Source of the DNA: Saccharopolyspora elongata
GTDB lineage: Bacteria > Actinomycetota > Actinomycetes > Mycobacteriales > Pseudonocardiaceae
NCBI RefSeq assembly: GCF_004348985.1
Contig: NZ_SMKW01000048.1
Location: forward strand, 1 to 64,000
DNA: 64,000 bases
Reading direction: 5' to 3'
Within the stretch, counting starts at the first letter, position 1. Each line of letters starts with the position of its first letter. The notes under the pieces were generated by a model, which was not told the origin of the DNA, made no database searches, and saw nothing but the letters and a program-made list of their open reading frames with translations. Shown here one piece after another: positions 1 to 8,700 of this stretch. Both the position numbers and the translations under genes were made by a program.

Positions 1-2
1 GT

Positions 3-302
3 GACGAAGCTGAGGTTGCGGTTCCGATCTTCGGGGCGGATAGGCGGATTGTGGCCGGGATGTCCGTCGCGGGCCCGGTTGATTCGATGAATTTGGACGC
101 GGTCCGGATGGAGGCCAGTAAGTCTGCTCAAAAGGCCTCCTGCTATCTTTCGCAGCCGACCGCACTGGGACTCTCGCAACGCTGCGCCTCGCCGTACGAC
201 GGAGCGATGCTTGAAACCTGTGGGCAACTGGGAGGGGGCGTACCGTCTCAGAGGGGGAGTCGGTGTGCGCCTCTGGGTATTCGACGATCAGCCTACCTTT
301 GA
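3..302 (+). CDS. IclR-family regulator, C-terminal fragment (cut by window start)
   Basis: The frame is open from the left edge and stops with TGA at 300-302. The first ~50 residues (AEVAVPIFGADRRIVAGMSV, then AGPVD, then helices ending in CYLSQ) match the end of the IclR effector-binding domain: a beta strand of the AVPVFD-G-VVAALSVSGP type followed by the last helix. The remaining ~45 residues (Cys/Gly/Arg-rich) do not look like an IclR tail, so the frame may run past the original stop after a small lesion. The DNA-binding part and any target genes lie outside the window. The family is transcriptional regulators; nothing here identifies a ligand. Confidence 0.55.
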   Translation, partial: DEAEVAVPIFGADRRIVAGMSVAGPVDSMNLDAVRMEASKSAQKASCYLSQPTALGLSQRCASPYDGAMLETCGQLGGGVPSQRGSRCAPLGIRRSAYL

Positions 303-581
303 ACTGGGCCTGAGCCGTGGAACGCTGGGTAGCGCGGCACGTGTCGACAGGTAGCCTGCCGAAGGCGGCAAATACGACAGCAAGCACCATCTTTGTCGAC
401 TGCAAGAAACCTTCCAAGTAGGACGTGCTCGGGTGAGTGATCTGCCTTTCGGGAGTCTGGTTCGTCATGGTGAGGAAAAGGAAGGTGACGTGCTTGACTC
501 CCGGTGATAGACCAACATCCCTCCCCGCTCGTCCTCGGGTGGTAGGGCTATGCCGCACTGGCGACCGGGCTTGCCCGCTCC

Positions 582-944
582 GTGCATAACCTAGTGACGA
601 CACCGTTCAAGATTCTCGTCCTGGACTGCGACAACACCCTGTGGCAAGGCACGGCCGGTGAGGATGGCTCTGACGGCATCACTCTCACTCCAGCGAATAT
701 CCGACTGCAGCAGTGGGCCGTCGACCTACGAGCCAAGGGCATTCTGCTCTGCCTGGCGAGCAAGAACGACCCCGACACGGTGGCCGAGGTTTTCGCAACG
801 CGCACAGACATGCCGCTACGCCCCGAGCACATCGCCGCCCAGGCGGTGAGCTGGGAGGACAACCCTGTGGAGATCGCCGAAGTCAGGGCGGCGTGTCCGG
901 AGGTCCTAGCGCTCACGTTGCCGCTGTTTGGCGGTCGTGGGTAA
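582..944 (+). pseudogene. FkbH-like HAD-superfamily protein, internally deleted relic
   Basis: The GTG-started frame encodes 120 aa. It shows the HAD nucleophile motif LDCDNTLWQG (DxDxT-like) and LASKNDPDTVAEVF, as in FkbH-type enzymes that load glycerate-derived units on acyl carrier proteins in polyketide pathways. Full FkbH domains have about 25 residues (helix plus GLDSFVF.D) between the W after EHIAA and the DNP-E motif. Here SWE runs directly into DNPVEIAEVRAACPEV, so that block is missing in frame. The protein then stops at TAA 942-944, far short of a full FkbH. I read it as a non-functional remnant of a natural-product cluster. The downstream DNA has no recognisable continuation. Confidence 0.65.
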
Positions 945-1166
945 GGAAGATCTGGAACGCGCATGACTGCGGGGATCCGAACTTCTGCCGGAGCTCCATA
1001 CGGGTTGCGTTGGGCCAGTCGTTGTCTGGAGTTATTCGCCGGTCTTGGGTGAAGTGCGGGCAGTCGTGTTGCCTGGTCTGCCAGGCGACGGGCGGGTGTG
1101 TTGTGTGTGCGCATCAAGGGTTTCGGCCGCTCTGCGGTGGTGGTGATACCGATCTGGACTGCCGAG

Positions 1167-1206
1167 CGGTAGCGGCGAACGCGAAACGCCGAGTTCGCCG
1201 CTACCG
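1167..1206. terminator. 14-bp perfect stem-loop
   Basis: CGGTAGCGGCGAAC (1167-1180) is the exact reverse complement of 1193-1206, with a 12-base loop. There is no U-tract, which is common for actinobacterial terminators. It could insulate the ESX operon from upstream read-through. A role as operator or mobile-element relic cannot be excluded. Confidence 0.45.
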
Positions 1207-1359
1207 TGGCGATGTTGATGCAGGCCTGCCGATCCAAATGGCTGCCGGCGCTTCGTGCCGGTGTCACGCTTCTACGTCTTGGCCTCCCCAGCCGCCGTCG
1301 GCCAGCGCAGTCGGACACGCTCGGTTGCCCTAGCCGATCAGTGAGGTTTAACCGGTATG

Positions 1360-1395
1360 GGTACCGCAGCAAGAGCGGGCTCTAGCTGCGGTACC
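1360..1395. repeat. Nested inverted repeat (11-bp stem with inner 4-bp stem)
   Basis: GGTACCGCAGC (1360-1370) pairs exactly with 1385-1395. Inside the loop GAGC pairs with GCTC. It lies ~220 bases before the first WXG100 start, so it may be transcribed as a leader structure or act as a protein-binding site. Confidence 0.45.
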
Positions 1396-1615
1396 GAGAT
1401 GTCTTTTCGCGGTATCGGCGTCTGGAGTGTGGCAGGCGCGACGCTCTTGGCCGGACACGTGTGCGAGTGCTGTGACGGGTGTGTGGACGGGCAAATAACC
1501 GTCCAATGCGTCGTGCGGAAGTGTTGTTTGTGGTGAACTGCCTCCGAAGGGATTCTACCTGCGCAAGATTCGTTTGCAGGATGACGCGAGTAGTTCGTTT
1601 ACAAGGGAGATATCC

Positions 1616-1936
1616 ATGGCCGGAGTGTCGACTACAACCCCGGGAATGCAGCAGGCTGCGGGCCACCTCGCCAACACCCAGAGTGTGGCCAAAGGTGGTG
1701 TGCAGAGCGTCGGTGACGGCCTAGCCGCGCTGAAGTCGACGTGGACCGGTGACGCGTCCATGGCGTTCGATTCCTCGATGAGGGCGTGGATGGACGACTG
1801 CCAGTTCATCGTCAACAAGCTCGGCGAAATGATCGAGATCATGAACGGCAACCGCCAGGCCATCACGGTCGGCGAGCAGGCCAACGCCGAGGTCGCCGCC
1901 GGCATCCCGACCGGTCCGGGACTGCAGGGTCTGTGA
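1616..1936 (+). CDS. WXG100-family ESX secreted protein 1
   Basis: 106 aa from ATG 1616, chosen over upstream starts because AAGGGAGA (1602-1609) sits at good ribosome-binding distance. It is the classic EsxA/EsxB size: a first helix (TTTPGMQQAAGHLANTQSVA), a WTG turn in KSTWTGDASMAF, and a second helix through SMRAWMDDCQFIVNKLGEM. WXG100 proteins are small helical hairpins exported by ESX as heterodimers, and they dock on the last ATPase domain of EccC. The tail (AAGIPTGPGLQGL) is flexible and lacks an obvious YxxxD/E export motif, so its partner may provide the signal. The partner is probably the next gene, 48 bases downstream. Confidence 0.9.
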   Translation: MAGVSTTTPGMQQAAGHLANTQSVAKGGVQSVGDGLAALKSTWTGDASMAFDSSMRAWMDDCQFIVNKLGEMIEIMNGNRQAITVGEQANAEVAAGIPTGPGLQGL

Positions 1937-1984
1937 CCTGGCGCGACGTGCCCCCTCAGCTGAGCGATTGAAAGGACTTTTGCT

Positions 1985-2287
1985 TTGCCTACTTATACCT
2001 TTGACCGCGGCATGGCCGACTCGGTTCGCGACCAGATGGCCACTGTCACCCGGCGCCTGCAGACCGAGCTGGAGAACATGCACCAGCAGATCGTCTCCAC
2101 CCTGCAGGACTGGCAGGGCGGCGCCAAGGACCAGTACATGGTTGCGAAGGCCCAGTGGGACGCTGCCGCGCAGCGCATGCCACAGAGCCTGAACTCCGCA
2201 GAGGTAGCCCTCGACCAGATTACGGGCGGCTACCTCAAGGTCGAGCACACCGGCATGAACGCGTGGGGCGGCTACGGCGTCAAGTGA
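1985..2287 (+). CDS. WXG100-family ESX secreted protein 2
   Basis: 100 aa starting at TTG 1985, supported by AAAGGA at 1971-1976. The WQG turn (STLQDWQGGAKDQYMVAK) lies between two long helices, the WXG100 hairpin layout. It follows WXG100 protein 1 in the same direction, so the two are the likely heterodimer at the head of the ESX operon. The N-terminus (PTYTFDRGMADSVRDQM) is a helix cap like that of EsxB-type partners. The C-terminus ends in GGYGVK. Confidence 0.9.
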   Translation: MPTYTFDRGMADSVRDQMATVTRRLQTELENMHQQIVSTLQDWQGGAKDQYMVAKAQWDAAAQRMPQSLNSAEVALDQITGGYLKVEHTGMNAWGGYGVK

Positions 2288-2372
2288 GCCCGATGGTGCC
2301 ACCGGGACGCCATGCGGGCCGGCGGCACCACTCGTGCATTGGCAACCACGTTTGACCTAAGGAGCGACTCAA

Positions 2373-2903
2373 ATGGCATTCGAGTCTTCGTCCGGTACCT
2401 GGATCGTGCCTTACTTCTCGGAGCCCGCAGCGGTGCCAGCTCCGAAGTGGGGCGGCCCTTCGGACGGCTACTTCGCTGGCAAGTTCGAATGGCCGATGCG
2501 GTCCTTGAGCAGCGAGGGCTCGACCAACGGTGTCCGCGTCAGCACCGAAGCCCTGCGAACTTTCGCGAACAACCTGCGGATGATGCTCGACCCGTTGAAC
2601 GCGGCCAAGACGCAGATCGAGCAGGTGAAGCTCGCCCCCGGCGGCTTCTGGCACGCCTTCGACCTGATGGAGAGGGTGGTCGGCAGCAACAAAAGCGAGG
2701 CCATCCAGCCGAACACCCTGGACTTCATCAGCAAGGCCATTCAGGCGATCACCATCACTGCCGACGAACTGGACGGGCTCGCGTCCGCGTACGCGACCGC
2801 CGAAGAGCTCAACGCCGCCACCGGCCAGGACCTTGGTGAGCACATCGAGAATGCCAAGGGCTACCTGACGTCCGCCATCGGCGGCGCTACCAGCCTCGGC
2901 TGA
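2373..2903 (+). CDS. ESX-associated helical protein (WXG/EspC-like)
   Basis: 176 aa from ATG 2373 with AAGGAG at 2359-2364. An N-terminal ~55 residues of Trp/Pro/Gly-rich segment (WIVPYFSEPAAVPAPKWGG) precedes a helix starting VRVSTEALRTFANNLRMMLD. That helix resembles the start of EspC-type excreted proteins (V.t.aL..fA..v..i). Two more amphipathic helices follow. There is no WXG turn, though GGFWHAFD takes a similar place. It sits between the WXG100 pair and the Pro-rich WXG protein, so it is probably a secreted substrate or adaptor of this ESX. Function not recognised. Confidence 0.7.
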   Translation: MAFESSSGTWIVPYFSEPAAVPAPKWGGPSDGYFAGKFEWPMRSLSSEGSTNGVRVSTEALRTFANNLRMMLDPLNAAKTQIEQVKLAPGGFWHAFDLMERVVGSNKSEAIQPNTLDFISKAIQAITITADELDGLASAYATAEELNAATGQDLGEHIENAKGYLTSAIGGATSLG

Positions 2904-2981
2904 CCTCAGTCTCCGCCTCGATCCGCCGCCGCATCAACTCCGTCGGGCCTCGGTCCCCGCCCAACACGAAAGCTCCGAGAT

Positions 2982-5729
2982 ATGAGTGACGAAGCTCCCA
3001 CCGCTGGTTCGCCGCCGGGCTTCAGGGTCGAAGACGGTGCTGTCATCGCGACCGGTGATGGATCGGCGGTGAAACCGGAGGACTACGACACCTGGGGGTG
3101 GAAGGAGATCAAGGCTGCGATCAAGGGATCGGCTGCGGTCGGCGATGACCTGCAGATCGACACCACCGACGGGCCGTCCAACCCCACGACGCTGTGGCAG
3201 GCCGCGCTGAGCTTCCGTGCGGCGCAAGAGATCCTTTACGCGGTCGGCGGCAGCGTCCTCGACCAGGCGAGAGCTCTCGCGGGTGATGGCGGTCCGTGGC
3301 AGGGCGGGGCTGCGACGGCGTTCCTCAGCCTGATGGAGCAGTTCTCCAAGGCTTTCATGAACCACGCGCTGCAGATCAACGGTGGCCCGGCCGTGATCAA
3401 CCCGGTGCCGGAGCAGTTGTGGGCCGCGGGCGACTACCTCAACTGGGCCCGGCAGATGGTGAACGACATCGACTCGCACTATGCCACACAGGCGATTCAA
3501 CTCGCTAACGACACGGGCGCGGACGTGTTCATGGACAACGGTCTGATTAGGGTCAGCGAGTTCCCTGAGATCGTCGAGATGATGACCCAGGACATGCGCA
3601 GGGTGTTGAAGATCCTCGCAGCCAAGTACGAAGAGGCCAAGTTCGACACCGCGCTGATGTCCGTGCCCACCCCGGGCCCGCCCAACGACGTGCCCGGCGG
3701 TCCAGGTGGGGTGCCCCCGGACCCCTTCCCCTCGGTATCCGTGCCGCTGCCTAAGTTCACTCCGCCCGTGTTTGATCCGCCAAAGTTTGATCAGCCTGAG
3801 TTCGACCCGGGCACGGTCGGCGGCCCCGACGGTCCCGGTGCTTTCAACCCGACCGCGTTTGACCCGACCAAGTTTGACCCGGGCACGGTCGGCGGCCCCG
3901 ACGGTCCCGGTGCTTTCAACGCGACCGCGTTTGACCCGACCAAGTTTGACCCGGGCACGGTCGGCCCCGACGGCCCCGGTGCTTTCAACCCGACCGCGTT
4001 TGACCCGACCAAGTTTGACCCGGGCACGGTCGGCGGCCCCGACGGTCCCGGTGCCCTCAACCCGACCGCGTTTGACCCGACCGCGTTCGAACCGCCGCCC
4101 GGTACTCCCGGAAACGGCCCCGCCATTCCGCCGTTCGTGCCGCCGTTCTCGCCGCCGTCGCTGGGCGGCGGTTCCGGCATCAAACCGCCGTCGTCGCAGA
4201 AGCCCGGAAACGGGGCCGGCGTGGGTATGCCCGAGCTTGAAAAGCCGGGCATGGAGCCGTTCACGCCATCCGCGCCGCCGCCGATGTCAGAGATGCCGGA
4301 CGCCGGCGACTGGGCCGCGGGCGAGGGCACGCAGTCGATCGGAACCCCCGACCAGCGCGGCATCGGCATGCCCGGAGGCATGCCGATGATGCCGCCGATG
4401 TCCCCGGCGGCCGGTGCGGGCGGCGGGCAGCCGGAGCGTTCTGATGCGTCGGGCTTGCTTGGTGGTGAGGTGGAGCCGTGGGAGGGCGTTGATGTTCCCG
4501 GTCTTGGTGAGCCGGAAGGCTTCGCGGACGTGCCGGAAGGCAAGCCGCAAGACTGGTCGGCTTCGTCGCCGACCGGCACAGCTTCGCCTGGTGTGCCGGG
4601 GATGCCGATGATGCCGCCGATGTCTCCGCCGGCTGGTGCGGGCGGCGGGCAGCCGGAGCGTTCTGATGCGTCGGGCTTGCTTGGTGGTGAGGTGGAGCCG
4701 TGGGAGGGCGTTGACGTTCCTGGTCTTGGTGAGCCGGAAGGTTTCGCGGACGTGCCGGAGGGCAAGCCGCAAGACTGGGACGCAGAGCTTGGCCTGACCG
4801 CTCCGGCGCTGCCCGGCGTGCCGATGGTGCCGCCGATGTCCCCACCCGCCGGTGCGGGCAACGGTGTCGCGGAACGCGCGGACGCGCCGGGTCTCCTCGG
4901 CGGTGAGCGTGCGGCATGGGAAGGTGTGCCCGCTCCCGGTCTGAACGATCTGTCCGGAGTGGATGGACCTTCCTCGGAACCGAAAGCATGGGCGGTCGAG
5001 CACGCCGACGGCGCGGGCATCCCCGCTGTGGCGGCGATGCCGCCAATTCCTCCTGCGCCGCCCGCCGCGGGCATCGGTCCCGTGCGACCGGAAGCTACCA
5101 GCGTGCGGCCCGAGGCCGAGACGGCGGCGTGGGAAAGAACGCAGCCGCCTGCACCGGTCGACAGCGATGACGACCGGGAGGGCGCGGCCGGGGGTGTGTT
5201 CCTCGCAGCCGAGCAGCAGGTCGTCGCTCCGCTGGAGGAGCGGGTCGCGGTGGTGCGGCCCGCCGACGAGGATGAGGATTTCGGCGCGTGGGATGTCGCA
5301 GCGGGCAGCGGCAGCGGTCTGCCGTGGGCCGCGTGGCCGCCTGGTCAGCCGCGGGAAGAGGACGGGCGAGATCCGCACACCCCGGACTTCGCACTCCGCG
5401 AGATCACGCCTTGGGAACACACCTCCAACCACACGGCCGCTCGTCCGGTGGCGGACATCAACGTCGCGGCCGCGCCTCGGTTCGTCGACGGTGCGGAGTT
5501 CCTGCCGCGGGCGGCCCAGTTCCAGGCTGACGAGCCCATGTGTGGCGGTGCCGAGGATGTGGAGGACCACGAGGCCCAGGCCAGGCGGGCGCTGGAGGAA
5601 GTGCAGCAGGCGGCCGAAGAGACCCAGGAGGAAGAGGAGAAGGAGCGCACGTCGGCTGACCTGCTCAAGCAGGACGACAAGGCATGGGCGGCGACGGCCG
5701 AGCCGAAGCGGCCGGGGGTGATCGAGTGA
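2982..5729 (+). CDS. Large proline-rich WXG-domain protein with two tandem-repeat regions
   Basis: 915 aa from ATG 2982. Residues ~40-225 are helical and contain a WXG turn (GGPWQGGAATAFLSLMEQF, near residue 105), like PPE/WXG-type ESX substrates. Residues ~230-370 are a Pro/Phe/Asp region with about four copies of a 23-24-residue unit (FDPGTVGGPDGPGAFN). Residues ~465-660 hold a longer unit (PMMPPMSP...GLLGGEVEPWEGVDVPG...EGKPQDW) twice almost perfectly and once degenerate. The last ~70 residues are an acidic coiled coil (ALEEVQQAAEETQEEEEKE). Its stop overlaps the eccC start, so the two are translationally coupled. It is probably a secreted or surface ESX component; the enzymatic role, if any, is unknown. 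Confidence 0.75.
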   Translation: MSDEAPTAGSPPGFRVEDGAVIATGDGSAVKPEDYDTWGWKEIKAAIKGSAAVGDDLQIDTTDGPSNPTTLWQAALSFRAAQEILYAVGGSVLDQARALAGDGGPWQGGAATAFLSLMEQFSKAFMNHALQINGGPAVINPVPEQLWAAGDYLNWARQMVNDIDSHYATQAIQLANDTGADVFMDNGLIRVSEFPEIVEMMTQDMRRVLKILAAKYEEAKFDTALMSVPTPGPPNDVPGGPGGVPPDPFPSVSVPLPKFTPPVFDPPKFDQPEFDPGTVGGPDGPGAFNPTAFDPTKFDPGTVGGPDGPGAFNATAFDPTKFDPGTVGPDGPGAFNPTAFDPTKFDPGTVGGPDGPGALNPTAFDPTAFEPPPGTPGNGPAIPPFVPPFSPPSLGGGSGIKPPSSQKPGNGAGVGMPELEKPGMEPFTPSAPPPMSEMPDAGDWAAGEGTQSIGTPDQRGIGMPGGMPMMPPMSPAAGAGGGQPERSDASGLLGGEVEPWEGVDVPGLGEPEGFADVPEGKPQDWSASSPTGTASPGVPGMPMMPPMSPPAGAGGGQPERSDASGLLGGEVEPWEGVDVPGLGEPEGFADVPEGKPQDWDAELGLTAPALPGVPMVPPMSPPAGAGNGVAERADAPGLLGGERAAWEGVPAPGLNDLSGVDGPSSEPKAWAVEHADGAGIPAVAAMPPIPPAPPAAGIGPVRPEATSVRPEAETAAWERTQPPAPVDSDDDREGAAGGVFLAAEQQVVAPLEERVAVVRPADEDEDFGAWDVAAGSGSGLPWAAWPPGQPREEDGRDPHTPDFALREITPWEHTSNHTAARPVADINVAAAPRFVDGAEFLPRAAQFQADEPMCGGAEDVEDHEAQARRALEEVQQAAEETQEEEEKERTSADLLKQDDKAWAATAEPKRPGVIE
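3804..4085 (+). repeat. 72-bp tandem repeats encoding FDPGTVGGPDGPGAF units
   Basis: Units start at 3804, 3876, 3948 and 4017. Two are 72 bases and one is 69 because a GGC (Gly) codon is missing. They are nearly identical in DNA, so recent amplification or gene conversion is likely. The repeat changes length in whole codons only. Confidence 0.85.
4380..4980 (+). repeat. 222-bp repeats in the Pro-rich WXG protein
   Basis: Copies start near 4380 and 4602 and are almost identical over ~178 bases (through the codons for KPQDW). A third, diverged copy starts near 4818. Each encodes a Met/Pro-rich stretch, an E-R-S-D-A motif and a GLLGGE...W motif. Confidence 0.8.
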
Positions 5730-8700
5730 GTACGGTCACCGTCAAGCGCGGTCCTCGCCTCGCCGGCCCCGAGATGCCGGAGGGAGAGGAGGCGCTGGAG
5801 GAGCCTCCGGTGATGCCGGAGCCGGCGACGCGGGACTACAGCTCCGTGCTGATGTTCGTGCCCATGGCGTTGGGTCCCATTGCCATGATCCTCGTCTTCT
5901 CGTCGATCGGGTCTGGCGGCGGCTCACCGTTGATCTTCATCATGTCCGGTGCCATGGCGATCGGCATGGTCACCATGGCGATCAGCCAGCTGATGCGCAA
6001 CGCCGGTGACCGCAAGCGCAAGCTCAACTCCGAGCGCCGGGATTACCTGCGTTACATCTCGCAGTTGCGTCGGCGTGCCAGGCAGACCAGCGACGAGCAG
6101 CGCGTGGCCGTCGCTTGGAACCACCCGGACCCCACGTGGCTGTGGTCACTGGCGAGCGGGCCCCGGTTGTGGGAGCGGCGTGGCGGCCATGACGACTTCG
6201 CGCGAGTGCGCATCGGGCTTGGCGTCCAGCAGGCGGCGATGGAGTTCACGCCGCCGGCCACCAAGCCGATCGAGGACTTGGAGCCGTTGTCGGCGATCTC
6301 GCTGCGCCGGTTCAGCGAGACCTACCGGACGGTGACCGGCATCCCGATCTCGGTGGGACTGCGCAGCTTCACCAGCGTCGAATTCGAAGGCGACCCGGAC
6401 GCCGCGGCCGGGCTGGTGCGCGCGGTGATCGGGCAGCTCGTCACCTTCCACGCTCCGGACGAGCTGCGGATCGCGGTGCTCACCGCACCGCAGAACCAGG
6501 CTGACTGGGACTGGGTCAAGTGGCTGCCGCATACCGCGCATCCGACGGCCCGTGACGGGGCCGGGCCGCTGCGGATGCTGACCTGCGACCACGATGAGCT
6601 GATCGAGCTGCTCGGCTCCGAGGTCACCGACCGCGGTGATCACGACAAGGGCGTGCTGCCCGGTGTGGCGGAGCCGTTCATCGTCGTCGTCGCCCACCTC
6701 GCGACCATCCCGGAGCACTCGCCGCTGTTCGGGCCAGGTCTGCGCAACACCGTTCTCCTCGACGCCACCGGTGCTCTACCCGGTGGTGCGAAGGTGCTTC
6801 GGCTTACCTGCCGTGACGGTGACGTGACCTATCCGGTCGGGGACGAGACCGGAACGGCCAAATGCGACACGCTCGGCGTGCCGCAGGCGGATGCGCTGGC
6901 CCGGGTGCTCGCGCCGAAGCGCACCAGCGGAACCGTTGACGTCGTCGACCGCCCCTTTGACAGCGACTTCGAGCTGACCACGCTCCTGGGCATCCGCGAC
7001 GTGCACACGTTCGACATCAATGCTCAGTGGCGGCACAAGGCCCCGCAGCGCACCAGGTTCCAGGTGCCGATCGGCGTCACCGAGGACGGCGAGGTCGTCG
7101 AGCTCGACCTCAAGGAGTCGGCACAGGGCGGTATGGGCCCGCACGGCATGCTGATCGGCGCCACCGGTTCCGGCAAGAGCGAGCTGCTGCGCACGCTGGT
7201 GTGCAGCCTCGCCGCCACCCACTCCTCGGAGATTCTCAACTTCGTCCTGGTGGACTTCAAGGGTGGCGCGACTTTCCTGGGCATGGACAAGCTGCCGCAC
7301 ACCTCGGCGGTGATCACGAACTTGGCCGATGAGCTGCCGCTGGTCGACCGCATGCAGGACGCGCTCAACGGTGAGATGACGCGACGTCAGGAGATCCTGC
7401 GAGAGAGCGGCTACTCCTCGCTGTTCGAGTACGAGAAGGCCCGCACCACCGGCGGCCAGCTCCGGCCGCTGCCGACGCTGCTCGTCATCGTCGACGAGTT
7501 CTCCGAGCTGCTCAGCGCCAAGCCGCAGTTCATGGAGCTGTTCGTCAGCATCGGCCGCCTCGGCCGAAGCCTGGGCGTGCACCTGCTGCTCGCGTCGCAG
7601 CGTCTCGACGAGGGCCGGATCCACCGGGTCGAGGGCCACCTGTCCTACCGCATCGCGCTGCGGACGTTCTCCTCGATGGAGTCCCGCAGCGTCATCGGTG
7701 TCGCAGATGCCTACGAGCTGCCTTCCGGGCCCGGAAACGGTTACCTCAAGATCGACACCTCGACGCTGGTCCGCTTCAAGGGCGCCTATGTCTCCGGCCC
7801 CTGCCTGACGACCGCTCCCGTGGACGGGCCGATCAGCGAGGAAGACATCGCGGCGGGCGAGGCCGTCCCCTTCTACACCCAGCCGAACCCCCGGATGCAT
7901 GAGATGCGCCAGATCGAGGCCATGGAAGCGGAGGAAAAACCGCAAGAAGAAGAGGAGAAGTCCAAGGGATCCGCCAACGACGACGCGCCGAGCCTCGCCG
8001 AGGTCCTCATCGGACGGCTCGAGGGAGCCGGACCCGCCGCCCGCCAGGTGTGGCTGCCGCCGCTCGCGGCGTCGCCAAGCCTCGACTCGCTCCTGCCGAG
8101 CGTCCTGCCGAACCCTCAGCTCGGAATGATCGTCGATGACCCGGTCGCGCGTGGCCGCATGCGCGTCCCCGTCGGCCTCGTCGACCTGCCGTACGAGCAG
8201 ATGCGCGAGCTGCTGATCGCCGACCTGTCTGGCGCGGAGGGCCATGTCGGTGTCGTCGGCGCCCCGATGACTGGGAAGTCGACGCTGTTGCGCACTCTGA
8301 TGCTCGGCCTCGCGCTGACCCACACCCCGGAAGAGGTTCAGTTCTACGGCCTGGATTTCGGCGGCGGTGGCATCATGTCCGTCAGCGGTCTGCCGCACGT
8401 GGGCTCTGTCGCGACCCGCATGGAGCGCGACCGCGTTGTGCGTACGCTGGAAGAAGTCGTGCAGGTCCTGGAGATGCGCGAGGCGGCATTCGCCGAGCAC
8501 GGCTTCGAGTCCATGGCCGATTACCGCGTCGCGCGACGTGAGGGCAGGATCGAGGACCCGCACGGTGAGGTGTTCCTGATCATCGACGGCTGGTTCACCC
8601 TCCGCCAGGACTTCGGCGACCTCGAGACGAAGTTGACCGAAATCGCCGCTCGTGGCCTCTCCTTCGGCATCCACCTCGTGGTGTCGTCGACGCGCTGGTC

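Larger units (their letters stand above)
945..1615. other. Non-coding leader region upstream of the ESX operon
   Basis: About 670 bases between the FkbH relic and the first WXG100 gene. I see no credible gene on either strand; the open frames are Arg/Ser-rich shadows. It holds two strong inverted repeats (1167-1206 and 1360-1395). The ESX promoter should lie in the last ~200 bases, but I cannot point to convincing -35/-10 boxes. Confidence 0.6.

Noticed and set aside
3804-4980. CRISPR-like array
   Set aside because: Repeats are coding, in frame, without spacers of unique sequence.
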